The translations under genes and the position numbers were made by a program. Below the pieces are notes generated by a model. The model saw only the letters and a program-made list of their open reading frames with translations. It had not been told where the DNA came from and searched no databases. This document shows positions 33,584 through 41,304 of a DNA stretch of 63,882 nt, one piece after another. Source of the stretch: Microbacterium sp. Marseille-Q6648 (GTDB taxonomy: Bacteria; Actinomycetota; Actinomycetes; Actinomycetales; Microbacteriaceae); contig NZ_CALPBZ010000007.1 in assembly GCF_943181415.1 (NCBI RefSeq), forward strand, positions 1 to 63,882, given 5' to 3'. Each line of letters starts with the position of its first letter. The first letter of the stretch is position 1.

Positions 33584-34713
33584 CGCGCTTCGTCTCGCTG
33601 CGCTCGCTCAGCGACCGGGGGGATGCCGGCTTGCTCGGCGACCGGGGGGATGCCGGCTTGCTCGGCGACCGGGGGGATGCCGGCTCGCTCGGCGGAGGTG
33701 CGGGGCTGCTGCTGGGTGATGCAGTGGATGCCCCCGCCGCGCGCGAGGATCGGGCGGGCGTCGATCGTCACGACGTCCCGGCCGTACGCCTCGCGCAGGA
33801 TGTCCGCCGCCCGTGCGTCCGCTGCGGGCTCGCCGTAGCCGCACGCGATGACCCCGCCGTTGACGACCACGTGGTTGACGTAGCTGTAGTCGACGAAGCC
33901 GTCCTCGTCGCGCAGCGTCTCGGGGGCGGGCAGTTCGATCACCTCGAGGCTGCGGCCCGCGGCATCCGTCGCCTCCTGCAGCACGGCCCGCAGTTCGCGA
34001 GAGACCGCGTAGTCGGGGTGGGCCGGGTCGTCCTGCCAGTGGAGGAGGACCGTGCCGGGCCGCGCGAACGTCGCGACCATGTCGACGTGGCCGCGCGTGC
34101 CCCAGCCGGAGTAGTCGCGCGTGAGGCCCCGCGGCAGCCAGATCGGGTGGGTGGCGCCGAGCGTGCGGGCCAGTTCCCCCTCGACGCGCTCCTTCGTCGC
34201 ATACGGGTTGCGGCGCGGGTCGAGCTGGACGGTCTCGGTGACCAGCACGGTGCCTTCTCCGTCGACGTGGATGCCGCCGCCCTCGTTGACGAGCATCGAC
34301 GGCAGGTGGACGGCGCCGGCCCGGGCGGCGACGAAGCGGGCGACACGGTCGTCGCGCTCCCACGTGGCCCAGGCATTGGCGCCCCACCCGTTGAAGATCC
34401 AGTCCACAGCCCCGAGCCGCCCCGACTCGTCCACGACGAAGGTCGGCCCGATGTCGCGCATCCAGAAGTCGTCGAGCGGCGCCTCGACGATCTCGACCTC
34501 GCCCGACAGCCGCCGCCGCGCGTCGCCGACGGCGGACGGGTCGACCACCATCGTGACCGGCTCGAACGACACGGCGGCGTTGGCCACGGCGGCCCACGTG
34601 TCGCGCGCCTCGTCGGCCGACGAGGCGTCGTCGCCGAGAGTGTTGCCGACCCGGGGGAAGGCCATCCACAGTCGCTCGTGCGGAGCCCACTCGGCCGGCA
34701 TCGTCCAGGTCAT
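33580..34713 (-). CDS. aguA: agmatine deiminase family protein with a repeat extension, 377 aa
   Basis: Pentein-fold agmatine deiminase (agmatine to N-carbamoylputrescine). The motifs are DFWMRDIGPTF, VNEGGGIHVDGEGT, RGHVDMVATF and the catalytic cysteine in GGGIHCITQQQP. Normally the protein ends close to this cysteine. Here about 40 residues follow, containing three copies of AGIPPVAEQ/R and ending QRDEAR. They are encoded by 27-bp repeats and an interspersed element. Start at ATG 34713, behind AAGGAG. Confidence 0.88.
   Translation of the reverse strand: MTWTMPAEWAPHERLWMAFPRVGNTLGDDASSADEARDTWAAVANAAVSFEPVTMVVDPSAVGDARRRLSGEVEIVEAPLDDFWMRDIGPTFVVDESGRLGAVDWIFNGWGANAWATWERDDRVARFVAARAGAVHLPSMLVNEGGGIHVDGEGTVLVTETVQLDPRRNPYATKERVEGELARTLGATHPIWLPRGLTRDYSGWGTRGHVDMVATFARPGTVLLHWQDDPAHPDYAVSRELRAVLQEATDAAGRSLEVIELPAPETLRDEDGFVDYSYVNHVVVNGGVIACGYGEPAADARAADILREAYGRDVVTIDARPILARGGGIHCITQQQPRTSAERAGIPPVAEQAGIPPVAEQAGIPPVAERAQRDEAR
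33585..33618. repeat. interspersed palindromic element at the 3' end of the deiminase gene
   Basis: GCGCTTCGTCTCGCTGCGCT, then CGCTCAGCGACCGG, is the same element as the arms at 24194-24292. Here it is coding on the minus strand as the last residues of the agmatine deiminase, without breaking the 4-bp overlap with the amidase start. Confidence 0.85.
33611..33691. repeat. three 27-bp coding tandem repeats
   Basis: Units of 27 bp, each GCGACCGGGGGGATGCCGGC plus YTGCTCG or a one-base variant, start at 33611, 33638 and 33665. Read on the minus strand they encode AGIPPVAEQ repeats. The first unit shares its GCGACCGG with the interspersed element. Confidence 0.95.
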
Positions 34714-34845
34714 CCTCGCTCCTTCGTCGGGTGTTCTCATCCTGTCCGATCCGCCTCGCTAACGAAACGGCGGCCTCGGCGCAACCCCCTACGAAACCGC
34801 TCGGGACCGGACGTAGCGTCTGAACACCGGCGAAAGGAGCGCACC

Positions 34846-35034
34846 ATGTCCATGAATCCTCCCCTTCTCCCCGTGCCTGACGGCGAAGACGGCCGCGAAC
34901 CCGAACGGGTCGGAGCCGACGACGTCGAGCGGCCGCTCGATCCCGACCTCGACGACGACCGTCTCGACAGCGCCGCCGCTGACGAGCAGGCGGCCGCCGA
35001 GGGCACGATGGACGGCGACGTCGAGAACGTCTGA
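34846..35034 (+). CDS. small acidic disordered protein, 62 aa
   Basis: Rich in Asp, Glu, Pro and Ala (PLDPDLDDDRLDSAAADEQA), without predicted secondary structure or membrane helix. Ribosome-binding site GAAAGGAG and a strong terminator of its own support a real, separately expressed gene. It resembles the 73-aa protein at 50479 in composition (Asp/Glu runs, DPDL motif). Function unknown. Confidence 0.65.
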   Translation: MSMNPPLLPVPDGEDGREPERVGADDVERPLDPDLDDDRLDSAAADEQAAAEGTMDGDVENV

Positions 35035-35042
35035 CAGGACCG

Positions 35043-35078
35043 AACGGGATGCCGCGGGGGGCGGCATCCCGTTCTTGC
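35043..35078 (+). terminator. terminator after the 62-aa gene
   Basis: A 13-bp perfect stem, AACGGGATGCCGC (35043-35055) with GCGGCATCCCGTT (35061-35073), has a GGGGG loop and is followed by CTTGC. It stands 8 bp after the stop and just before the next gene's own start region. Confidence 0.85.
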
Positions 35079-35092
35079 ACGAGGATGGGCTC

Positions 35093-35923
35093 ATGCTGAA
35101 CATTCCCACGGTCACTCTGAACGACGGTGCCGCGTTCCCCGAAGTGGGACTCGGCACCTACAACCTGCGCGGCGAAGCCGGTGTGGAAGCGATGGTCGCG
35201 GCGGTGCAGTCCGGCTATCGCCTGCTCGACACGGCGGTCAACTACGAGAACGAGACGGAGGTCGGCGAGGCGATCCGTCGCAGCGGCGTCGACCGCGACG
35301 AACTGGTCATCACGTCGAAGATCCCCGGGCGCCAGCACGGACGCAAGGAGGCCGTGGACAGCATCCGCGGATCGCTGGATCGCATGCGGCTGGACCGCAT
35401 CGATCTGCACCTCATCCATTGGCCCAACCCGAGCGTCGACCGCTACCTCGACACCTGGCGCGGAATGATCGACGCCCGCGAGGAGGGTCTGGTCCGCTCC
35501 ATCGGGGTGTCGAACTTCACCGAGGCGATGCTCACCCGTCTGATCGACGAGACCGGCGTCACCCCTGCGGTCAATCAGATCGAGCTGCACCCGTACTACC
35601 CGCAGTCGGCGTTGCGCGCCTTCCACGCCGAGCACGGCATCCGCACCGAGAGCTGGAGCCCGCTCGCACGGCGCGAGCTCATGCTCGAGAAGCTCATCGC
35701 CGAGCTCGCCGTGGTCTACGCCGTCACCCCCACGCAGATCGTCGTCCGCTGGCACGTGCAGCTGGGCAGCACTCCCATCCCCAAGTCCGCCGACGCGGAC
35801 CGACAGCGCGAGAACGCCGACGTGTTCGGCTTCACCCTCGCCGATGACCATGTCGAGGCGCTGTCGCGGCTCGAGCGCGGTCGGCTGTGGGACGGCGACC
35901 CCGATACCCACGAGGAGATGTGA
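35093..35923 (+). CDS. aldo/keto reductase (2,5-diketo-gluconate reductase type), 276 aa
   Basis: NADPH-dependent AKR barrel with the full tetrad: Asp and Tyr in LLDTAVNYENE, Lys in VITSKIPG, His in LHLIHWPNP. Further markers are VRSIGVSNF, NQIELHPYYPQ and IPKSADADRQREN, which binds the cofactor phosphate. Length and motifs fit the DkgA/DkgB-like group, which reduces diverse carbonyls. The ATG lies 6 nt after GAGGAT, compatible with a leaderless mRNA. Confidence 0.9.
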   Translation: MLNIPTVTLNDGAAFPEVGLGTYNLRGEAGVEAMVAAVQSGYRLLDTAVNYENETEVGEAIRRSGVDRDELVITSKIPGRQHGRKEAVDSIRGSLDRMRLDRIDLHLIHWPNPSVDRYLDTWRGMIDAREEGLVRSIGVSNFTEAMLTRLIDETGVTPAVNQIELHPYYPQSALRAFHAEHGIRTESWSPLARRELMLEKLIAELAVVYAVTPTQIVVRWHVQLGSTPIPKSADADRQRENADVFGFTLADDHVEALSRLERGRLWDGDPDTHEEM

Positions 35924-35965
35924 CCGGCCGCTGCGCCTACGCGATCATCGGGGCTCGGCCCCCGG

Positions 35966-36745
35966 TCAGTGCGGCGCGTGGTACTCCGTCTCACCGCGCT
36001 TCCAGTAGCCCTTCACGGTGACCCCGGCGGCGTCGAGGTTCCAGCGATCCAGGAGCAGCGCACGCCCCGGTCGCACGATCGCCTGCTCGGCGGCGATGAA
36101 GCCCAGCACGTCGCCCGCCGGGCGATCCGGTGTCCCGAGGGACTCGAGCCGCGCGGTCAGCGCCGACGCCGGCGCGCCCCCGCCGCGATGCACGTGCTCG
36201 ACGGCCACTCCCGCCGGTGCGTCGATCGCCGGTTCATGGTCGGCGTCGGCGTCGGCGACTTCGATGACGATGCGCCCGACCGCTGCGTCGTCCATCGCGC
36301 GGACGTAGCGTCGTATCGCCGGCAGGGCGGTCTCATCCCCGGCGAGGAACCATGCGTCGGGGCGCCCCACCAGGACCTTCGACCCTCGGGGACCCCCGAC
36401 TCCGGCGACGGACCCCAGCGGAGCCGTGGCCGCCCACGGGGCCGCGACGCCGTCGTCGCCGTGCACCGCGAACTCCAGCTCGAGCCAGTCGTCGCCCCAC
36501 GCGAACGGCGTGTACTCGCGGTTCGGCGCGGCACGGAGCTCCTCCACCGACTCGGGGTCGCCGTCGGGGAAGAAGATGCGGATGTGGTCGTCATCTCCGA
36601 GCGAGGTGAAGCCGCGAAGCTCGTCTCCGCGCAGGCGGACGCGCACGTACGAGGGGGTCAGCCAGACGCGCTCGGCGAGCGCCGCTCTGCGGAACCGCAT
36701 CTCGATGCCCTGACGTTCGAAGGTGAAGGCGGGTGAGGTCGTCAT
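35966..36745 (-). CDS. siderophore-interacting protein (FAD-binding ferric reductase), 259 aa
   Basis: SIP/ViuB family flavoprotein that reduces iron in siderophores. The FAD-binding beta-barrel reads LTPSYVRVRLRGDELRGF and DDHIRIFFPDG with REYTPFAW. The NAD(P)H-binding half has WFLAGDETALPAIRRYVRAM, the family hallmark, and ends VTVKGYWKRGETEYH. It is translationally coupled to the small membrane protein gene (TGATG overlap). Confidence 0.92.
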   Translation of the reverse strand: MTTSPAFTFERQGIEMRFRRAALAERVWLTPSYVRVRLRGDELRGFTSLGDDDHIRIFFPDGDPESVEELRAAPNREYTPFAWGDDWLELEFAVHGDDGVAAPWAATAPLGSVAGVGGPRGSKVLVGRPDAWFLAGDETALPAIRRYVRAMDDAAVGRIVIEVADADADHEPAIDAPAGVAVEHVHRGGGAPASALTARLESLGTPDRPAGDVLGFIAAEQAIVRPGRALLLDRWNLDAAGVTVKGYWKRGETEYHAPH

Positions 36746-36969
36746 CAGAGCTGTGCGCCGTCGTCGTCGCGGTCGTAGATGCCGACGTTGCGTCCGCGGG
36801 ACGATTCGTACGCGATGAGCCACCCGATCGAGATCGCCGCGGCCAGGATGATCCCGAGCCACACGTTCCCCCAGATCAGTCCGAACAGGATGCCCGCCGC
36901 GAACAGCAGCACGGTGCCGCCCGCCCATCCGGAGTGTCCTCGCGTCCAGCCCTTCGCTCTCTCACTCAT
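36745..36969 (-). CDS. small two-helix membrane protein, 74 aa
   Basis: Two hydrophobic helices (GGTVLLFAAGILFGLIWG and VWLGIILAAAISIGWLIAY) sit between charged ends; the tail is NVGIYDRDDDG. Family not recognised. The ATG is exactly 6 nt after TAGGGT on the minus strand, so the mRNA is leaderless. It overlaps the siderophore-interacting gene by 1 nt. Divergent from the aldo/keto reductase at 37041. Confidence 0.7.
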   Translation of the reverse strand: MSERAKGWTRGHSGWAGGTVLLFAAGILFGLIWGNVWLGIILAAAISIGWLIAYESSRGRNVGIYDRDDDGAQL

Positions 36970-37040
36970 GGCCCCACCCTACGGTTGCGCACCGTCGATA
37001 GGGTGGGTAAACGTCTTCCGGTCCTGCTCGAGAGGAAACC

Positions 37041-37958
37041 ATGTCGATCGCCCTCAGCCCCCTCACCCTCGGCACATCCGGTCTGGGCCGCGGCACCGCG
37101 CCCGGGTCGCCCGAGGAGGCCGCCGCGGTCGCCACGGCTATCGCCCTCTTCGACAGCGGGCACGCCTTCCTCGACACGTCCAACAACTACGCCGGCGGAC
37201 GCTCCGAAGCCGTGATCGGCCGGGCGATCGCCGAGCGCGGCGGAGATTCGGCGGACCGGGTCATCACGAAGGTCGACAGCGACGGCGAGACCGGAGCGTT
37301 CGACCGCGACCGCGTGCTGCGCTCGTACGAGGAGAGCCTGTCGCGCCTGGGCGTCGACCGGGTCGCACTCCTGCACCTGCATGACCCGTTCACGATCTCG
37401 TTCGACGAGGCGGCCGCTCCCGGCGGAGCGATCGAGGGGATGCGGGAGCTCAAGGAGTCCGGCGCCGTGGACGTGATCGGCGTGGCCGCCGGACCGGTGC
37501 CGCTCATGCAGCGCTACGTCGACACCGGAGTCTTCGACGCCGTGCTGTGCCACAACCGCCTCACCCTCGTCGACCGCTCGGCGCAGTCGCTCTTCGAGAG
37601 TGCCCGGGCGCGCGGCATGACCGTCTTCAACGCCGCTCCCTACGGCGCCGGCCTGCTGGCTTCCGGCCCGAAGCCCGGTGCCTCCTACGGCTATCGTCCG
37701 GCCAGCGCCGCGCTGCTCGAGTGGACTGCGGCAGCCGAGGCGCTGTGTCAGGAGCACGGCGTCTCGCTCGGCGACGCCGCGCTGCACTTCTCGCTGCGAT
37801 CGCCGCTCGTGGATTCCACCGTGGTGGGCGTCTCGTCGGCCGGGCGGCTCGCCGAACTCGACCGGCGTGTCGCCGTTCAGGTGCCTGCGGAGCTGTGGGC
37901 TGCGATCGACGCGCTCGGACCGGCGCCGTCGACGATCGACGACAGCGAATACGTCTGA
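37041..37958 (+). CDS. aldo/keto reductase, sugar dehydrogenase-like, 305 aa
   Basis: AKR barrel of the D-threo-aldose/L-fucose 1-dehydrogenase type. It begins LTLGTSGLGRG, with FLDTSNNYAGGRSE (Asp, Tyr), VITKVDSD (Lys), LLHLHDPFTI (His in HLHDP) and late HFSLRSPLVDSTVVGV. It would oxidise or reduce a sugar or aldehyde with NAD(P). The substrate is not predictable. GAGAGGAAACC precedes the ATG. Confidence 0.87.
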   Translation: MSIALSPLTLGTSGLGRGTAPGSPEEAAAVATAIALFDSGHAFLDTSNNYAGGRSEAVIGRAIAERGGDSADRVITKVDSDGETGAFDRDRVLRSYEESLSRLGVDRVALLHLHDPFTISFDEAAAPGGAIEGMRELKESGAVDVIGVAAGPVPLMQRYVDTGVFDAVLCHNRLTLVDRSAQSLFESARARGMTVFNAAPYGAGLLASGPKPGASYGYRPASAALLEWTAAAEALCQEHGVSLGDAALHFSLRSPLVDSTVVGVSSAGRLAELDRRVAVQVPAELWAAIDALGPAPSTIDDSEYV

Positions 37959-38002
37959 GAGCGGTGACCCGCCCCGCCACGCCGTCGCCGCGCGTCTGAC
38001 CC

Positions 38003-38995
38003 TCACCTCGCGCGGTGGTCCTCCGGGTGGAGCCGGGGGCCCCGCCGCGGTTCGTGGACGCCGCTGGCCCCGATGAGTCGGATCACCCGCTGACGGTGGC
38101 CGGACCAGGGTGCGAGCAGTTCCAGCATCCCGTCGTCATCGGCGCGATGGCCCGTCAGCGCATGGCCGACCTCGTGCGCGACGTGGTAGTCCCCGACGCT
38201 GACGGCGTCGGGGTCGCCGAGGGCCTTGATGACGGTCTCGGCGACGGTCCACGGACCGACACCGCGCATGCTCAGCAGCACGCGGTCGCGCTGCTCGGCG
38301 TCCGTGGCGGTCTCGACGGCGCGCGCCACGGAATCGCCGCGACGGGCCGCCTCGACCACCGCGCGTGACTGCGGGGGCTCCAGACCGGCGCGGTGCCAGG
38401 CCCACGACGGCACCCGGCGCCACTCGTCGACCGAGGGCGGTGCGAACATGGGGCGCGGTGTCGGGCCCGGTGCGGGTTCGCCGTGCCACGTGACGATGCG
38501 ACGCCATGCGCCGAAGGCCTGCACCCCGGTGACCTTCTGCTCGAAGATCGCCCCGGCGAGAGCATCGAACACCAGGTCGGTGCGGCTGAGCCGCAGCCCG
38601 GGATTGCGGTGGTGGGCGTCGGCGATGAGGGGGTGATGGGAGGGATCGAACCCGCTGGGGTCGTCACGGGCTCCGCACAGTGCGGGCAGCTGATCGAGCG
38701 CCCACTCCGCCCCTGGTCCCCACGCCGCGGCCCTGACGATGCCGGGGGCCGTCTCGCGAAGGGCGAGGGTGGCCACTCCCGCAGGGGTGCGGCTGGCCCG
38801 CCAGATGACGGCTCCGTCGACGGTGAGGGTGGGGTCGCCGGCGCCGCGGCGCTGGAAGAGCACCGTGCGCCTGAGGTCGAGCGGCAGGCGCGGACGGTAC
38901 TCCGTCTCGAGCGGCCGCGCCTGTCCCGTCGCCTGGCCGACGCGCTCCGCGGGCATGCGCCGCGGACGTGCGGACGCGGTGCGCGGCGGAGTCAT
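38003..38995 (-). CDS. DNA-3-methyladenine glycosylase, AlkA-like, 330 aa
   Basis: HhH-GPD base-excision glycosylase. The hairpin-helix-hairpin is LLSMRGVGPWTVAETVIKAL, and the catalytic Asp follows in AVSVGDYHVAHEVG. The upstream LVFDALAGAIFEQKVTGVQA is the typical helix of this group. It removes alkylated bases from DNA. The N-terminal 40 residues are basic. TAGGGT lies 6 nt before the ATG on the minus strand, giving a leaderless mRNA. Confidence 0.88.
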   Translation of the reverse strand: MTPPRTASARPRRMPAERVGQATGQARPLETEYRPRLPLDLRRTVLFQRRGAGDPTLTVDGAVIWRASRTPAGVATLALRETAPGIVRAAAWGPGAEWALDQLPALCGARDDPSGFDPSHHPLIADAHHRNPGLRLSRTDLVFDALAGAIFEQKVTGVQAFGAWRRIVTWHGEPAPGPTPRPMFAPPSVDEWRRVPSWAWHRAGLEPPQSRAVVEAARRGDSVARAVETATDAEQRDRVLLSMRGVGPWTVAETVIKALGDPDAVSVGDYHVAHEVGHALTGHRADDDGMLELLAPWSGHRQRVIRLIGASGVHEPRRGPRLHPEDHRAR

Positions 38996-39057
38996 ACGCA
39001 CACCCTACGTCGCGCGTCCGACGCTCGGTGTCGCCGGTGCGTCCCGGGTGCTCGCGA

Positions 39058-39633
39058 TCAGAAGCGGTCGGGCGAAGGGGTCCCGTGGCCGTAGCGGATG
39101 ACGACGTCGGCGTGCCGATCGAAGCGGTAGCCCACCCCGCGAACGGTGCGCACGATGTCTTCGTAGCGGCCGAGCTTGGACCGCAGTCGTCGCACGTGCA
39201 CGTCGATGGTGCGCTCGCCGGGCGTCTCGTCGTCGGTGGATCCCTGCCACAGCGACGACACCAGCTCGGTGCGCTCGATCGTGCGCCCCTCGCGCAGCAC
39301 GAGGTACTGCAGCAGCTCGAACTCCTTGAAGGTCAGCGCCGCCGACTCGCTGTCGATGAGCACCCGCTTGCGCGAGATGTCGACGATGACGCCGCGCGCG
39401 GCGCGCTCCTCCTCGGACGGCTCGTCCTGCTTGCTGCGGGCGATGGCCGACGGCTCGTGCAGCGCCCGTCGCACGACGTCGACATCCCGTCCGCCCGCGC
39501 CCGCCGGGGCGAGTGCGACGGTGGCGTACGTCTCGGCCTCGGGGGCCAGTTCGGCGAGGGTGCGACGCAGGGCGTCGACCAGGACACCGAGCGAGACGCC
39601 TGCCGCGGCGGCCTTGGCCTCGTCGAGGCCCAC
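39058..39633 (-). CDS. winged-helix (OmpR/PhoB-type) regulator, probably frameshifted at the 5' end
   Basis: The C-terminal 100 residues form an OmpR-type wHTH: LTFKEFELLQYLVLREGRTI, DVHVRRLRSKLGRYEDIVR and TVRGVGYRFDRHAD. A conserved N-terminal part (DEAKAAAAGVSLGVLVDALR) precedes it, and there is no receiver domain. The open frame begins only at GTG 39633, with no ribosome-binding site. A better start, ATG 39826 behind AAGGACC (SNTALLERPTHLRAVTPPLR), is one frame off. Removing one base near 39760-39778 would join both into about 256 aa. A stop at 39778-39780 blocks the 39633 frame. Confidence 0.75.
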   Translation of the reverse strand: MGLDEAKAAAAGVSLGVLVDALRRTLAELAPEAETYATVALAPAGAGGRDVDVVRRALHEPSAIARSKQDEPSEEERAARGVIVDISRKRVLIDSESAALTFKEFELLQYLVLREGRTIERTELVSSLWQGSTDDETPGERTIDVHVRRLRSKLGRYEDIVRTVRGVGYRFDRHADVVIRYGHGTPSPDRF

Positions 39634-40036
39634 GTACAGGGCGAAGCCGCGCGGCGCGGTCCCCGGGGGAAGGCTGTTGGCGGCCGGGGCCGGTGCCGGC
39701 TGGGCAGGGGCGGGCCGTTCGTGAGTCGCCGGGGCGGGCGCGGTCTCGGAGACGGCGCGGAGGGCGGAGCGGAGGGGTCACGGCGCGGAGGTGGGTGGGG
39801 CGCTCGAGCAGTGCGGTGTTCGACATGATGATGGTCCTTGGAGGAAGTGAACCCCGGCCACGCGTCGGGCCCGGAGCGGGTTCGAGAGGTGTTGCGGTCT
39901 GCCCCGGCGAGAGGGCGGGAGCGAAGCATCCGGTCGTGCGTGATCGACGCAGGACTCCGGCGCTTCGGGGGACTCGCTGTTCACGCGACGGGGCGGCATT
40001 CAGCCCGTGGGTGCAAGTCCGGCAGAGGTCACCGTG

Positions 40037-40138
40037 CTAGTGGCACATTCGACAACACAGAGCAACGCGGCCGGCCATCATCATGCCGGCAGTCCCGTTC
40101 GCCTCCCAGGCGGACAGAGAACGCGCGTTGTCAGTCAT
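40037..40138 (-). CDS. cysteine-containing leader peptide candidate, 33 aa
   Basis: A 33-codon ORF (MTDNARSLSAWE... ending MMMAGRVALCCRMCH) whose ATG lies exactly 6 nt after a near-consensus -10 box, with a -35 box 18 bp further up, so it should be translated from a leaderless mRNA. It is followed by about 210 nt without a gene and then the wHTH regulator on the same strand. Leaderless uORFs with clustered Cys codons act as cysteine-responsive attenuators in some actinobacteria; that role here is inference. Confidence 0.5.
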   Translation of the reverse strand: MTDNARSLSAWEANGTAGMMMAGRVALCCRMCH

Positions 40139-40144
40139 GACGCG

Positions 40145-40174
40145 ATTATGACGGAGTGCGTCGCAATGCGTCAA
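40145..40174 (-). promoter_or_regulatory. sigma-70-type promoter on the minus strand
   Basis: Read on the minus strand: -35 TTGACG (40174-40169), an 18-bp spacer, and -10 CATAAT (40150-40145). It is the best consensus promoter I see in the window. The expected start site coincides with the ATG at 40138. TGACG also recurs as a direct repeat on the plus strand at 40138 and 40149. Confidence 0.7.
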
Positions 40175-40285
40175 ATCGCTAGGATGCCGCTGCCCCCGGT
40201 CCGGGGAATGTTCCATTATGCTCAACGTCCCGCTCTGCGACCCCGTCTCACACCCCCTGCGCCGCAGTTCCAGCATCCTCACGTC

Positions 40286-40314
40286 TTGTGGCGGCGATGC
40301 GGAGGGTGTATTTT
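40286..40314 (+). promoter_or_regulatory. possible promoter of the SGNH hydrolase gene
   Basis: TTGTGG (40286-40291), a 17-bp spacer and TATTTT (40309-40314) stand about 100 bp before the SGNH gene. The -10 box is unusually AT-rich for the region. The rest of the 587-bp gap 39827-40413 holds the minus-strand promoter and leader ORF and no further gene that I can support. Confidence 0.4.
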
Positions 40315-40413
40315 TCGCGCACCGGGGCACCCGACACCCGCCGCCACGCCGCCACTTCGCGACGTCGTCCTCTGCCGAGCCTCGCCTCACCACGCCGTGA
40401 ATCGGAGGACGTC

Positions 40414-41256
40414 ATGCATGCAGGGAAGAAGGTCGGCCGCGCGCTCGTCGCGCTGCTGGCAGGAGCCGCGCTGGCCGCGGGATCGATCGCCGGTGCAAGC
40501 GCGGCGGCTGCTGCCGCCGCCGGGAAAGGGCGGCGGCGGGGAGGGGGAGGCGGGGGAACGAGCCTCCCCAACAGCGTCGCAGCGCTCGGCGATTCGATCA
40601 CGCAGGCCTCGATGACCTGTTTCACCCTGTACACGTGTCCGGTGAACAGCTGGTCGACGGGTTCGGATTCTCTCGTGCAGTCGCACGTCACGCGGCTCAA
40701 GGCGCTGGGTGCGAAGATCCGCTCCACCGGCAACTACGCCGTCCCCGGCGCCGAGTCGGCCGACCTGCCGGGCCAGGCGTCGCGCGCGGTGTCACAGGGC
40801 GCGAAGTACGTCACCGTGCTCATCGGCGCCAACGACGCCTGTGCCGACTCCGTCGGCTCGATGACGCCCGTGGCGTCGTTCCGATCGAGCATCGACAGTG
40901 CCCTGTCCGCGCTCGCGAGCAGCAAGGCCCAGCCGGTGGTCTTCGTCGCCAGCATCCCGAATCTGCAGCGTCTGTGGGACATCAACGTCGGCTATCCGTC
41001 GTCTCTCTCCTCCATCACCAGCCGGTGCCCCGCGCTCGCGCAGGATCAGGCGGCGGTCCAGGCGCAGGTCGATGCGTACAACGCCGAACTCGCCGCCGCG
41101 TGCTCCGCGACGGCACGGTGCATGTGGGACGGCGGCGCTGTCGCGAACACGGACTTCACCCGTGCCGACCTGGCCTCGGACTCTTTCCACCCCTCGCGGT
41201 CCGGCCAGGCCAAGCTCGCCTCGGTCACATGGGAGGCAGGGCCCTGGACGCCGTGA
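40414..41256 (+). CDS. secreted SGNH/GDSL hydrolase, 280 aa
   Basis: A signal peptide (KKVGRALVALLAGAALAAG, cleavage near ASA) precedes a Gly/Arg-rich linker and an SGNH esterase domain. Block I is VAALGDSITQ (nucleophile Ser), block III LIGANDAC (oxyanion Asn), and block V ASDSFHPSRSGQ (catalytic Asp and His). Cysteine pairs suggest disulfides in the exported protein. It likely hydrolyses lipid or carbohydrate esters outside the cell. Ribosome-binding site GGAGGA. Confidence 0.9.
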   Translation: MHAGKKVGRALVALLAGAALAAGSIAGASAAAAAAAGKGRRRGGGGGGTSLPNSVAALGDSITQASMTCFTLYTCPVNSWSTGSDSLVQSHVTRLKALGAKIRSTGNYAVPGAESADLPGQASRAVSQGAKYVTVLIGANDACADSVGSMTPVASFRSSIDSALSALASSKAQPVVFVASIPNLQRLWDINVGYPSSLSSITSRCPALAQDQAAVQAQVDAYNAELAAACSATARCMWDGGAVANTDFTRADLASDSFHPSRSGQAKLASVTWEAGPWTP

Positions 41257-41304
41257 TGACGGAGCGCAGGCGCGTCCCGAGACCCCGGCCGCGCCGTCGG
41301 GATC

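Noticed and set aside
39840-40036. A riboswitch in the leader between the 33-codon ORF and the wHTH gene
   Set aside because: Some GGTGCAAGTCC-like words recall riboswitch cores, but I could not align the segment to cobalamin, SAM-IV or other known consensus structures.
41275-41302. Bidirectional terminator between the SGNH and GH42 genes
   Set aside because: Only a 6-bp stem (TCCCGA/TCGGGA) with a 16-nt loop; too weak to list as a feature.
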